64,000 bases of DNA from JAGVSR01 sp963750715. Lineage in GTDB: Bacteria > Pseudomonadota > Alphaproteobacteria > Rhizobiales > Hyphomicrobiaceae. Positions 9,537-18,836 of this stretch are shown here, piece after piece (within the stretch, counting starts at the first letter, position 1; each line of letters opens with the position of its first letter). The notes beneath the pieces were generated by a model, which worked only from the letters and a program-made list of their open reading frames with translations, was not told the DNA's origin and did no database searches. A program made the position numbers and the translations under genes. Location of the stretch: NCBI GenBank assembly GCA_963750715.1, contig CAVVRP010000008.1, positions 124,001 through 188,000 of the forward strand, read 5' to 3'.

Positions 9537-10232
9537 ATGTGCCGGCCCATTGTGATTGCCCCATCGATCCTGTCGGCCGACTTTGCGCGGCTGGGTGAAG
9601 AAGTGCGGGCGATCGACGAAGCCGGCGCCGACTGGATCCATCTCGACGTCATGGACGGGCACTTCGTCCCGAACATCACATTCGGGCCGCCAGTGGTGAA
9701 GGCGATCCGCGGCGCATCGAAAAAGGTATTCGATTGCCACCTGATGATCGCGCCGTGCGACCCCTATCTCGCCGCCTTCGCGGAAGCCGGAGCCGATATC
9801 ATCACGGTGCATGCCGAGGCCGGACCCCACCTCGACAGGTCCCTGCAGACGATCAGAGCCCTGGGAAAGAAGGCTGGCGTTTCAATCAATCCAGCGACGC
9901 CGGAATGCGTTGTCGAGCATGTGCTTGACCGGCTCGACCTGATCCTGTTCATGACCGTCAACCCAGGCTTCGGCGGCCAGGCCTTCATCCCCGCGGTTGT
10001 CGAAAAGATCCGCCGGACCAAGGCACTGATCGGGAACCGCCCAATCGACATCGAGGTCGACGGCGGCATCACGCCTCAAACCGCGCTGCTTGTCGCGGCG
10101 GCCGGCGCCAATGTACTTGTTGCGGGATCGTCAGTTTTCCAGGGCGGGGGGGGAGAGGCATATGCCCGGAACATCTCGACACTCAGAGAAGCAGCAGGAA
10201 AATCGACGGCAAATTCAGCCAAGAAGCTGTAA
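9537..10232 (+). CDS. rpe: ribulose-phosphate 3-epimerase
   Basis: 231-residue TIM-barrel enzyme interconverting ribulose-5-phosphate and xylulose-5-phosphate. Family motifs are clear: IAPSILSADFARLG at the N-terminus, HLDVMDGHFVPNITFG with metal and catalytic Asp, MTVNPGFGGQAF and DGGITPQTA. The ATG at 9537 is preceded by GAGGAG; earlier in-frame starts give a non-family extension. Third gene of the fbp-prk-rpe group, it supplies the substrate of phosphoribulokinase. Confidence 0.95.
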   Translation: MCRPIVIAPSILSADFARLGEEVRAIDEAGADWIHLDVMDGHFVPNITFGPPVVKAIRGASKKVFDCHLMIAPCDPYLAAFAEAGADIITVHAEAGPHLDRSLQTIRALGKKAGVSINPATPECVVEHVLDRLDLILFMTVNPGFGGQAFIPAVVEKIRRTKALIGNRPIDIEVDGGITPQTALLVAAAGANVLVAGSSVFQGGGGEAYARNISTLREAAGKSTANSAKKL

Positions 10233-10242
10233 AATCTCTGGC

Positions 10243-10335
10243 TCAGAAGTTGTTGAGCAGAATAAAAAGTCCTACTCCGACTGCCGGACCGAGGACTGTA
10301 ATCGCCACAAGCATTAAAAACGATCTACCCACCAT
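10243..10335 (-). CDS. putative 30-residue single-span membrane peptide
   Basis: A short frame reads MVGRSFLMLVAITVLGPAVG and then ends VGLFILLNNF. A basic residue near the N-terminus precedes about 22 hydrophobic residues, as in small inner-membrane proteins with one helix. A GGGGTAG stretch lies just before the ATG. It lies between the ends of rpe and the AAA-HerA gene, which converge here. I recognise no family. The composition is the only support, so this is tentative. Confidence 0.35.
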   Translation of the reverse strand: MVGRSFLMLVAITVLGPAVGVGLFILLNNF

Positions 10336-10753
10336 AACACTACCCCGCACTCCGGTACGCGACCGTACTAAAACACCGCGCACGAAGCCCTTACCCTTCG
10401 TATGCGCAATGCTTGCCCCACCTGAGGCGCTAACGTTCGGACTTTCCTCAAAGATCGAACATCAAGTGATAAGAATACAATAAAAAAAGAAACTTGGCAC
10501 GATTAGGCCGATTGTGGTCATAATGTGATCTCGCATGTGCGAATGTGATGATGCATTGCGGTATTCTTTGATCGAACATGACACTTTTGTCTTGTTTCGC
10601 AAGGAGTTGCGCAATCATTCGAACACCAATGCGCCGTGCTGCTTGCCGCCTTCTGCCAGTGCCAGTGTTACAATTCATACGAATATCAATTAATCGATTG
10701 TCTGATCAGTGTGCGCAATTCCAGCAGTGCCCGCGTCGGCGCGGCTGAGCTGC
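10336..10753. other. AT-rich intergenic region with a 10-bp direct repeat
   Basis: About 420 bases between converging genes (apart from the tiny peptide). It is clearly poorer in GC than the flanks, with runs such as ATACAATAAAAAAAG near 10480. GATCGAACAT occurs twice, at 10453-10462 and 10570-10579. Frames up to 76 codons exist but look random. No tRNA or other RNA was recognised. Confidence 0.4.
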
Positions 10754-13700
10754 TCACCGCACGTCAAACAATTTCAGCTGCCGCTCGTCCTGCCCCTTGG
10801 TCTCGTGCGCCAGTTGTTCGATGCGATCGAACGGCACCTGCTCGGCCTCGATCAGAGACCGTTGCGCCTTCATCGAGCGGACGAGACCTTCCTGCACCAG
10901 ATGGAATTCGCCAACGGTCTGATGCGGCAGCACGGCCGCCGGATCGAGCCCGCTTTCGCTCTGGAAAGCAGCTTTGAGCTTGCGCAGAGCCGTGTCTTCC
11001 CTGACGCGCCCGATGAACCAGCTCGTGATCTGGTCGCGGCTCTTGTAGTCGAGGTCGCCCGGCGACTGCGTCGCGAGCAGGAGGCCGAGGCCAGCAGAAC
11101 GGGCACGCTTCAACAGGCTCTGCAGTGGCTCAGCGGTCGCCGGCTTGGAGTTGGCGGGAATGTAGAGGTCGGCTTCGTCGAACATAACGACGGCCTGCAA
11201 TTCGTCGTTCGGGTTGCGCTGGCAGAAACGCAGCGCTTCGGACAGGAACTGCGATACCCAGAACAGGATGTTCTCGTTGTCGCCGAGGAAGCCCGTGTAG
11301 ATGATTGAAAGGCGCGTACGCCCATCGCGAGCGAATGGACCGAGCCCGAGAAGGCTGTCCATTCGCAACGGCTCTCCGCCGCCCTCGAAAAGAGCGGCAT
11401 TGCGGTGGCGCAGGGAGTTCGAGCTGGGCGACGAGATCGCGCCGAATTTTCCCTGAAGGGTCCATGCGCTGAGTGAGGTCTGTCAGCTCCGGGTCTTCGT
11501 CTTCGAGCAGCATGATGAGGTCGGCGAGCGTGACTTCGCGGCTGTGGCGCGATCCCAGGATGCGCAAGGCGACCGACAACGTGCCGGACTGCTTCTGATG
11601 GGTCGCGGAATTCTTCAGATGCAGCATGTCGCCGAGCGCCGCGGCTGAAAGGTTCGCCAGCAGCTGCTGCTCGTGGTCGGGCAGTTCGTTGATGCCATTC
11701 GGCAGCAGCGTGATCGAAATCGGCCGGCCCGAAGAGCGGCCCGGCGTATAGACGGCAACGTCGATCGCGTCGGCCAGCTTTTCGCGTTCGCCGCGCCGCT
11801 CCGTGAACTCGCTTTCGTTGGCGCGCCATACGTCCGGATTGGCGTAGGAACACAGGTCGCCCTTACGATCGATTAGGACCGCGGGGATGCCCTTCAACAA
11901 TAACTGCTCGATAATGCAGAGCGCGAGTGTCGTCTTGCCCGAACCCGAGCCGCCGAGCACCGCGCCGTGGCGCTTCAGGACGTTCATGTTGAGTGTAATG
12001 GGCTTTGCCCGAGCGCCGATCTGGCGGCCCGCCAGGATGCTCGTGCCCGAACTGCCGTTCTCATCGAGGATCACGGACAGGGGAAGCTCGTCGTCGTTCG
12101 CCGGCAGCGGCTCGGGCGAGTCGTCGCCCCAGGCACTGGCCCACGGCGTCGACGGCCCCGGTGGAATGGAGTTCGGCTCACCGGTTTCGGACCTGGGCAA
12201 GGGACCGGCCGCGGATGGCGCTTCGGTTTCCGCCGGCAGAGCAAGCGGCATCGCTCGGGCGGCAACCGCGTCATTAGCGACCTTGGGCAGCGACCGGCCG
12301 AGCAGATCAAGGCGAAGGAGCTGGATGACTGGGATCAGGTTCGACAGCAGCTTGGAACTCTCGAACCAGGCACCGAAGCCGGGGTCATGGCGGTGATGCG
12401 CGTGGAACTCGCGAACGGTCATCATCCGCTCCCACTCGGGGATGGGAACGAGCAACGGGCGGCCGCCGCCTTCCCGGAATTTGCGCATGGCCTGCGCCGT
12501 CTGGTTCTTGCCGTTCGGCGGGAAGTCCGACGCGCGGAGCATGAAGCAGGCCTTGCCCGCCATCGAATTCAAAGCCTTGTCGAGCTGGCGCTTCAACCCG
12601 CCGCCCTGCGTCTTGCGATTGCACAGAAAAACACGCGCTTCGCTGGTGAGGCCGCTCTTGGAGTGGCGCAATGCCAGGTCGAAGGCCGGCAGATCGTCAG
12701 CAATCTCGAGCCGCTCTATGGCGATGCGGACACCGCCGTCCCATTCTTCCTTGGCCAACAGCAGCGCGGCCGTCAGCACGTCGAGAAGCTCAGCGTCATC
12801 GGAGGGGATCTCGGCTTCCGAAGCGTTCTGGAAACGCTCCCAGGTCTCGCGATAATCGATCGCCAAGACACCGCCGCCACTGCTCGGATCCGACGTGTCG
12901 CCGCCGCCGAAGATCCCTCCGAGCACCGACGCCAGCGTCGACGTCCAGCCATGCTCGTTCTCGCGTTCCTCTGGCTCGGGATTGGTCTTTTCACGCAATC
13001 GGCTCTGGGCGTGTTCGAGCAACCGTCGCGTCGAAAGACCGCCGAACTCTTCGAAGAACTGGGGCCCGAAGAATTGAGCAGGATCGGGGAAACTCAGGCC
13101 CCCACCCGACGTTTCGGCCTCGTGTTCGAGCCGCTTGGCGATGATCCGGCGCGCCTCGTCGGGCGTGCGGCTTTCCAGCAGCGCGACAGGCCCGGCCTTC
13201 TCGATGCGGTCGATGTAGGACTGGGCCAGAACGCAGCGCACCTGACCATAGAAGTCCTCCAGGCACGAGATGATCACGATAGCGTTCGACAGACGGTTGG
13301 CAATCTGGATGAGATCGCGCACAGCCTTCTGAAAACGCTCCTCGGGGTTGTCGAAGAAGCGCAGATCCTCGACCTGGTCGATGGTGAAGACGAGCGCCGC
13401 GCGCTCAACCGTCCATATCAGCTTGCCAAGTGACGTGAAGATCTCGAACGCGCGATCCTCCCCAACGTTTGGATCGAGCGCGCCGACCGCCTGATGCGCC
13501 AGCGGCGTCAGCATGCGGCCGTGCAGGTACTGGCGGATACGCTGGTCGATGCGCGGATCGCGCCTCTCGAGATAGAGCAGAGCACGTACGATGTTGATGT
13601 CGAGTTCCTGGTCGGCGAACTTCGGCGCGGCGACGATGCCATCGGCAATCCGCAGCACGAGGCGGGCCAGATCGTCTTCGTCGAGGGCGGCGTCGCGAAG

Positions 13701-14168
13701 CTGATCGAGGTCCTTTTTGGCGAGAACCTCCGCATCCGTGACAAGTCGGTTCGTCAGCCGGGTCAGTGCGGTCTCACCGCCGTCGTCGGGACTATATGGC
13801 TTTTCCAGCGAATGAACGAGGCGGCGAAGATAGTAGTCGGCGTAGTTTGTCACATCCGGCGTCATCTGCGCGTAACCGAAGTAGGCTGATCCGTCGCGAT
13901 GCGTCGCAGTTCTCAAAGCCCGCAGAAGATGCGTCTTACCGGCACCTGACTGGCCGTGGAACAGAAGAATTCGAGCTTGCGTGGACGAACCGTTCGACGA
14001 CCGCACGGCGTTGAGCAGGTCCTGGAACTTGCGGCGCGCCTTGGCGTGCACGCTTGCGACATCGACGGGATCGGCCCGCCAGATGTCGTCCTCCCAGGTG
14101 ATGGAATGCTCGAAGGCCTGCGTCAGATGTTCTGCAGCTTCAGCCTTCACCGCGTCCTGATGCATCAA
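10754..14168 (-). CDS. AAA ATPase fused to a HerA-like DNA translocase (one-base frameshift)
   Basis: About 1,137 residues once a surplus G at 11413-11415 is removed. The break falls after DLVAQLEL, and the second part resumes as LRHRNAALFEGGGEPL. The N-terminal AAA/STAND-like ATPase has Walker A HGQSGAGKTHLL (about 71-82) and Walker B FTIDQVED (about 261-268). A middle region of about 400 residues has no recognised domain, then comes a Pro-rich linker (about 640-690). The C-terminal HerA/DUF87-type motor has Walker A GGSGSGKTT (739-747), Walker B VVMFDEADLYIP (about 995) and LLLATQSPGDLDY. Neither half has a visible nuclease or methyltransferase motif. The 381-aa partner gene lies 86 bases upstream on the same strand. 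Paired ATPases of this sort occur in BREX, Dnd/Dpt and SIR2-HerA defence systems, but I cannot assign it to any; a DNA-handling or anti-phage role is inference. Confidence 0.78.
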
Positions 14169-14254
14169 TCGACTTTCCTAACGAGACTCGGAAGACCAAG
14201 GGCATAACAACAGCCCGCGTGTTGTTCACGCCGCTGCCAGCACGCCGAATTCAG

Positions 14255-15400
14255 TTAATCGACACGCACGAAATGCCAGACCGTGTTCTTGTAGAGTGTT
14301 GCTGATCGTTCGATCTCGGCGAGGCTCTTCTTGTCCTTCAGATCGGCGTTCGCGAGCGCGAGTGCGCCGCAACGGTGCGCTTCGGCCAGCATGCATTTGA
14401 ACTCGATCTCGCTCAAACCCCAGGCGGCATGACTTTCCCGAATCGCTTCCCATACTTGGCTGATATAGGCCTTTCGATTGCCTGGCCAGCCTTGCGCCAA
14501 CGGTTCGGCCGTCTCGCGCACGGTATCGGCGAAACTCTCGATGCCGGGCCGAACGAATGGCGACTGGCGTTGCGGCGGCTCGGCATCGTTGGCGGCTGGA
14601 GCAAGAGCGGCTTGCGGCGCCTTTGCGGTTGGGGCCGGCACCTGAGAGGACACGGCGCGCGAATGCGATTCCAGCAGGCGCGTCCCCAGCATCTTCAGGA
14701 TGGCGGCGCGCAGTGCATCCGCGTCAGCCTGCACCGCATCGACGTACTCGGCCGCCAGATATGCGATCAGCTTGGTGTCGGTCCCGAAATCCCGCGGAGC
14801 TTTCGACAATTGCCCAGCGAGCAGCCGGCCAGCCTTCGACGACAAACTCGAACCCTTGCCAAAGCCGGCCTGGATCTTGTTGCCGAAGGCGCGCTCCAGC
14901 GCCACCATGGCCAACTGCGCCCGCAGTTTGGCGGGCGCAGTGTTCTTCTTGCCCTTAAGACCGAATGCCTGTTGCACGATCAATGTGCGCAAGCCATCGT
15001 GCGTGGCCAGCGCCTTGAGGCGTCCACCGCCCGTCGCCTCCATCCCGAGCCCCCTGGCAATGAGGGTGGTGTCCCGTTGCTCCTGCCACTCGCGGCCGGC
15101 GACCTCGCTGGTTCGCAGAAAACGTGCCGCGGCGGCAACACCGGTCTGGGTGGCGGTAAGTCGACCCCGGCTTTCCGTTGCCCAACCGGCTGCCAGGATA
15201 GCCGACATCGCGTCCTCGGCGGCGCTTCGCCACTCGGCCGGAGAGAGCTTATGCGAGACGATCGGGGCGAGGTCTCTGACGACTTCGGCGCGCGTTGCGC
15301 CGCCCTCGCAGACGACACGGCTCATTAACAGCCCATCGAGCGCGCTCGCGTCTGCGTCGCGAGCGCTGCAAAGGCGCGCGTCACGGGCATTCGCAGGCAT
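14255..15400 (-). CDS. uncharacterised partner of the AAA-HerA protein
   Basis: 381 residues, not recognised. Residues about 35-95 (TRAEVVRDLAPIVSHKL, then WATESRGRLTATQTG) look like a winged helix. The middle carries KGKKNTAPAKLRAQLAMVAL and a helical stretch, followed by an Ala/Pro linker (about 250-285). The C-terminal 75 residues (KAYISQVWEAIRESHAAWGL to the end) look like a second compact helical or winged-helix domain. There is no signal peptide or membrane span. It is transcribed before, and 86 bases from, the AAA-HerA gene, so it is probably a DNA- or protein-binding partner loaded or moved by that motor. Function unknown. Confidence 0.72.
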   Translation of the reverse strand: MPANARDARLCSARDADASALDGLLMSRVVCEGGATRAEVVRDLAPIVSHKLSPAEWRSAAEDAMSAILAAGWATESRGRLTATQTGVAAAARFLRTSEVAGREWQEQRDTTLIARGLGMEATGGGRLKALATHDGLRTLIVQQAFGLKGKKNTAPAKLRAQLAMVALERAFGNKIQAGFGKGSSLSSKAGRLLAGQLSKAPRDFGTDTKLIAYLAAEYVDAVQADADALRAAILKMLGTRLLESHSRAVSSQVPAPTAKAPQAALAPAANDAEPPQRQSPFVRPGIESFADTVRETAEPLAQGWPGNRKAYISQVWEAIRESHAAWGLSEIEFKCMLAEAHRCGALALANADLKDKKSLAEIERSATLYKNTVWHFVRVD

Positions 15401-15680
15401 GGGTCTGGGCCTCCCTCATGCGGATAGCGTGAACGTGCAACCGCCCACGGGCGGCAGCGCTCGATCGGCACAGCTGCCGGACGCACGAATCACTCCGGGG
15501 AACAGCCGCGACTTTGCGGCAAACTGCACGGGCTTTAAAGGCCTACCGGCAGGCAAGCGTCGCGCAGCCCGCTTGGATGCGGCACACGCGCCACGACTGG
15601 CCTGACGGACCGGGCCCGGCTTTTGTCGCGACGCCGCCCAATTGGCGTCAACTTCATGAGGACAAATGATAATGCGATGG

Positions 15681-15696
15681 GCGAAGTATTCTTCGC
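15681..15696. repeat. perfect inverted repeat, GCGAAG-TATT-CTTCGC
   Basis: Six-base arms GCGAAG and CTTCGC around a four-base centre. It lies in the divergent region about 280 bases before the 381-aa gene and 150 bases before the CAP gene. It could be an operator or a small hairpin; there is no T-run, so not a terminator. Confidence 0.45.
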
Positions 15697-15772
15697 TGTC
15701 TGACAGTGCGGGTCTCGACTGGTCCGGTCCCGGAGTTTCCGATTCGGGGCAGGAAAATGCAGGTTGTTAGCA

Positions 15773-15788
15773 TTAACGGCGAGTTAAC
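15773..15788 (+). promoter_or_regulatory. CtrA-type binding site upstream of the CAP lipoprotein gene
   Basis: TTAACGGCGAGTTAAC matches the alphaproteobacterial CtrA consensus TTAA-N7-TTAAC exactly. It ends 57 bases before the start codon of the lipoprotein gene, a usual distance for a site overlapping the promoter. Binding is inferred from the consensus alone. Confidence 0.6.
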
Positions 15789-15844
15789 GGGTCTCTGCCA
15801 TGCTCGTTCACAGTATCCGCGCGTCATTTGGCGGGAGTAGAAGA

Positions 15845-16513
15845 ATGTATCGCGTCGCGCTCCTGGCGGGGCTCGCCATGTCAATGGCAGCTTGCAGCCT
15901 CAACTCGAATTCCATCTCGTCGGGCTTCACCGAAAGCTCCTCGTCGACCGCATCGATCAACTCAAAACGGCAAGCGACGAGCGCACTCGGCGGCGAACCG
16001 TCGGTCGATCGCACCCGCGTTGCCGGCCAGCAGATGGCCCGCCTCGACGACCGTGCCCCGGCGGGCACCTATGAGAAAGCTCCGGCCGGCGCATTGGCCG
16101 ACCGCGACTACTCCTCGACCGCGCTCAATCCGGAATTGGCGCGCGACATCATCAATCAGTACCGCCGCGAGCACAAACTGAAGCCACTGAAGCTCAACAC
16201 CGAATTGACCGAAGCCGCCAAGGGCCACTCGCGCGATCTCGCTAAATGGGACCGCATCTCGCACTACGGCTCCGACGGCTCGAACCCCTGGGACCGCGTC
16301 AAACGCACGGGCTATCGGGCGCGACTAGCAGCCGAGAACGTCGGCACCGGCCAGGTCAGCTTCGAGGAAGTCATGAAGGGCTGGAAGGAAAGTCCTGGTC
16401 ATAACAAGAACCTGCTGCTCAGCGATGGCTCAGAGATGGGCCTCGCGCTGGTGCAGGATCCCAAGACGGAGTTCAAGTCGTTCTGGACGCTGGTGATCGG
16501 CACGCCAATGTGA
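15845..16513 (+). CDS. CAP/SCP-domain lipoprotein
   Basis: 222 residues. It begins MYRVALLAGLAMSMAAC, a lipoprotein signal with the acceptor Cys at residue 17, then has a Ser/Thr-rich linker. The CAP domain starts near residue 95 and shows INQYRREHKLKPLKLN, AAKGHSRDLAKWDRISHYGS, AAENVGTGQ and WKESPGHNKNLL, including the His and Glu of the CAP cavity. Bacterial CAP proteins are exported, but their activity is mostly unknown. The ATG at 15845 is preferred over 15800 because of GGGAGTAG before it and the lipobox spacing. A CtrA-type site lies upstream, so it may be cell-cycle controlled. Confidence 0.88.
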   Translation: MYRVALLAGLAMSMAACSLNSNSISSGFTESSSSTASINSKRQATSALGGEPSVDRTRVAGQQMARLDDRAPAGTYEKAPAGALADRDYSSTALNPELARDIINQYRREHKLKPLKLNTELTEAAKGHSRDLAKWDRISHYGSDGSNPWDRVKRTGYRARLAAENVGTGQVSFEEVMKGWKESPGHNKNLLLSDGSEMGLALVQDPKTEFKSFWTLVIGTPM

Positions 16514-16523
16514 GGCGCGGGCC

Positions 16524-16739
16524 TCAGCGCTTCGACAGGTTCTGCCAGCTGCCGAGATATTCCACCGGCCGGAACGACGAACGGAACAGGAAGCCCACCA
16601 CCAGAATGCCCATCACGGTGTAGCCGCTCTCGACAGTCGCTGAAACGGCAGCGCGTGCAGCAGAGACCACGCCGGTGCGCCCGATCTTGCTACCTTGTTT
16701 GGCCGCCGCGGGCGGCTCAGTTCTGGTTAAGCCGTCCAA
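16524..16739 (-). CDS. possible small membrane protein (71 residues, weak)
   Basis: The frame ends in GYTVMGILVVGFLFRSSFRP, which has one short hydrophobic span, followed by VEYLGSWQNLSKR. The start is unclear: a TTG at 16739 overlaps the upstream small gene by 23 bases, and internal GTG/ATG codons are alternatives. No family is recognised. Confidence 0.33.
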   Translation of the reverse strand: MDGLTRTEPPAAAKQGSKIGRTGVVSAARAAVSATVESGYTVMGILVVGFLFRSSFRPVEYLGSWQNLSKR

Positions 16740-16941
16740 CCTCGCGCTTGCGGACGAGTTCTGCCACGCCGGCCCAGGCCCAAGTACGGCCAGCGTCGCC
16801 CTTCTGGCTGTGCACGCTGGCGAAGAACTCTGCAACCTCCGCCGCATGGCAGCCGTGGCGTCCTTCCAGAATCGCGGCCATCGTCTCGACATCGCGCGGG
16901 GTCGGGGTGACGTCTTCGTCGGGGTGCCAAAGGAGTGCCAT
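16717..16941 (-). CDS. hypothetical small cytoplasmic protein, 74 residues
   Basis: It reads MALLWHPDEDVTPTPRDVET and onward, with GRHGCHAAEVAEFFASVH and a helical, charged make-up. A GAGG site lies eight bases before the ATG. There is no signal peptide or membrane span. It resembles short alphaproteobacterial proteins of unknown function, but I cannot name a family. Confidence 0.5.
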   Translation of the reverse strand: MALLWHPDEDVTPTPRDVETMAAILEGRHGCHAAEVAEFFASVHSQKGDAGRTWAWAGVAELVRKREVGRLNQN

Positions 16942-17102
16942 ATGCGTACCTCGTATTTCTTAATGTCCCACGAACGCAAGATGAGCACCAAACCGGATGC
17001 GTCATTGCGGGACAGCGAACGCGCGAGTGACGATGCGTTAACGGCCTTGGCGGCCGTAGCTGCCGCGCAATTGCACGATTGGATCGGGATAAAACGCTGC
17101 GA

Positions 17103-18296
17103 TCAGTCGTTGGCGGCCGGCGTTTTTGCAGCGGGCGCGGTTTTCGGCTCGGCCCCAGCGGTTCCCGAGCCTTCGGCGGCATCCTGTACCGCGGCTTTTT
17201 TCTGTTTCTTTTTGGGCTGCTCGTCGGCCGAGGCCGGCGAATGGCCAGACGTCGCCGGCTTGACTTTCGCTGCTGCATCGACCGAAACCGAGCCGGGGTC
17301 CGTCTTGGCCGCGACGAGCGCTTTGTTCTTCGACTTGGGCACCGCATTTAGCGCCTTGATGCGGGCCTTGCGGGCAGCGACTTCCGGGTTGCCGCGGCCG
17401 GTGCCGCATTCCCACGACAGCACCGACGCCCGCATGCTCTGGACGCGCCGCGCATTTGGTGAGATCGGGACATTATCGATCGTTTCGGTATTGAACATTT
17501 GCTTCCAGCTCTGGTTCTGGAAGCCATGCTCGAGCAGGCTCGCGGCCCGGATGGTGCGGTCTTGACCGGTTGGCTCGCCGAGCACCACCGCCATCAGCTT
17601 GCGGCCGTCGCGGGTGGCGCTGGCAATAACGTTGAATCCGGAGTCGCAGATGAAGCCCGTCTTCATGCCGTCGGCGCCGGGGAAGGACTTCAGCAATGCG
17701 TTGTGGGAGCCGAGCCGCATCTTGCCGATGCGCATGTCGGACATGGACCAGTACGATGAATACTCTGGAAACTCCTTGAGAACGGCGCGGGCGAGCTTCG
17801 CCAGATCGCGCGCCGTCGTCACTTGCTGGATGGCGGGCAACCCATTTGGATTGGAAAACGTGGTTCGCGACATGCCGAGGCGCTGCGCGGTGCGGTTCAT
17901 GCGGGCGACGAATTCCGCCTCGCTGCCGTCCACTGCCTCCGCAAGCATCACGGCGACGTCGTTCGCCGACTTGATGATGAGAGCATGAAGGGCGGTCTCG
18001 ACGGTCAGCTCGGCACCGACCGGCAGGCCGACCTTACTTGGCGGCTGAGCGAAGGCCCGGTCGCTGCAGGCAATCTTGGTGTCGAGCTTCACTCGCCCGT
18101 CGCGTATCGCTTCGAACGTCAGATAGGCTGTCAGAACCTTGGTGACGGAGGCGGGATGCCAGAGGTCGTCGATGTCCTCGCCGTACAGGATCTTGCCGTC
18201 GACCGGATCGAACAATAGCGCCGGTCCCGCCACAGCAGTACTACCGCCGAAGGCGGTCAGGACAAGCAGCATCGCAAACACGAGCCGGTATGGCAT
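17103..18296 (-). CDS. D-alanyl-D-alanine carboxypeptidase (PBP5/6 family)
   Basis: 397-residue periplasmic serine peptidase trimming the terminal D-Ala of peptidoglycan stem peptides. An N-terminal signal is followed by the three penicillin-binding motifs: SVTK (Ser50), SAN (Ser110) and KTG in GMKTGFICDSG near residue 215. The last 120 residues are Lys/Ala/Pro-rich and low-complexity (KKKQKKAAVQDAAEGSG), longer than in E. coli DacA and without the usual amphipathic anchor. The start is the ATG at 18296. It lies just outside the left end of the tRNA-associated island. Confidence 0.92.
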   Translation of the reverse strand: MPYRLVFAMLLVLTAFGGSTAVAGPALLFDPVDGKILYGEDIDDLWHPASVTKVLTAYLTFEAIRDGRVKLDTKIACSDRAFAQPPSKVGLPVGAELTVETALHALIIKSANDVAVMLAEAVDGSEAEFVARMNRTAQRLGMSRTTFSNPNGLPAIQQVTTARDLAKLARAVLKEFPEYSSYWSMSDMRIGKMRLGSHNALLKSFPGADGMKTGFICDSGFNVIASATRDGRKLMAVVLGEPTGQDRTIRAASLLEHGFQNQSWKQMFNTETIDNVPISPNARRVQSMRASVLSWECGTGRGNPEVAARKARIKALNAVPKSKNKALVAAKTDPGSVSVDAAAKVKPATSGHSPASADEQPKKKQKKAAVQDAAEGSGTAGAEPKTAPAAKTPAAND

Positions 18297-18492
18297 CAAC
18301 AAAGCCTCGGTCGCTCCAGTTCAGGGGTTGGGTTAACATATATTCGCGACAAGCGGCAATCGCGGCGCGGAGGATGGCGAGGGCCTGTGGGAGTTGGGCC
18401 GCACGTCCGCAATCCGTAGGTGACACTCGTCGCATTACATCGCGCGCGGGTCGCCAAGATCCGGCTGGCGAGAGTGCGCCGCAATCAGAAAA

Positions 18493-18509
18493 TGGTGCCC
18501 CAGGAGGGA
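18493..18509. repeat. left attachment-site repeat (attL), copy of the tRNA-Leu 3' end
   Basis: TGGTGCCCCAGGAGGGA is identical to 23872-23888, the last 17 bases of tRNA-Leu(CAA) including the encoded CCA. Sequence on both sides of the repeat differs between the copies. This is the pattern left by integration into a tRNA 3' end. Confidence 0.85.
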
Positions 18510-18659
18510 ATGCCCTATGCATGCCAAATCAAGACGTTAGCATTTCGTGGGAAACGGGGTACTCTTACAGAATTATGCGGCTTCTTGCCTTATAGTTTCC
18601 CACCTTGGATACGCGCTCTTTTACCCCACATCTCGCAGTGCGAGCCCTCCTCCCGGCGC

Positions 18660-18836
18660 CCGATTGACCAAGCCGACAGGCTCAGAAAGCCCGTTGGCGG
18701 TGACCATGTCGCATTCAAGGACAACGAGTACCCGCCGAAGCCGAAGCGTATGCGCTGGGTGACATATCGCCTGCTCCGGCACCGAACAAGCTATCGGCGA
18801 ATGGAGCTCGGCGGATGTGCAACCAGCAGCCGGTGA
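18660..18836 (+). pseudogene. remnant of an accessory gene
   Basis: The frame reads KPVGGDHVAFKDNEYPPKPK and RMRWVTYRLLRHR before a stop at 18836. It looks like a C-terminal piece of a plasmid- or island-type hypothetical protein. No start or upstream part was found between attL and here. Very tentative. Confidence 0.25.

Larger units (their letters stand above)
15401..15844. other. divergent intergenic region
   Basis: About 440 bases between the AAA-HerA operon (leftward) and the CAP lipoprotein gene (rightward). It holds the inverted repeat at 15681-15696 and the CtrA-type site at 15773-15788, listed separately. No gene-like frame was accepted. Confidence 0.45.

Noticed and set aside
10448..10678. 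76-codon frame in the AT-rich gap
   Set aside because: No ribosome-binding site, no resemblance and odd composition; probably chance.
11967..13433. 488-codon open frame opposite the AAA-HerA gene
   Set aside because: Antisense shadow; the opposite strand carries two P-loop domains with intact motifs.
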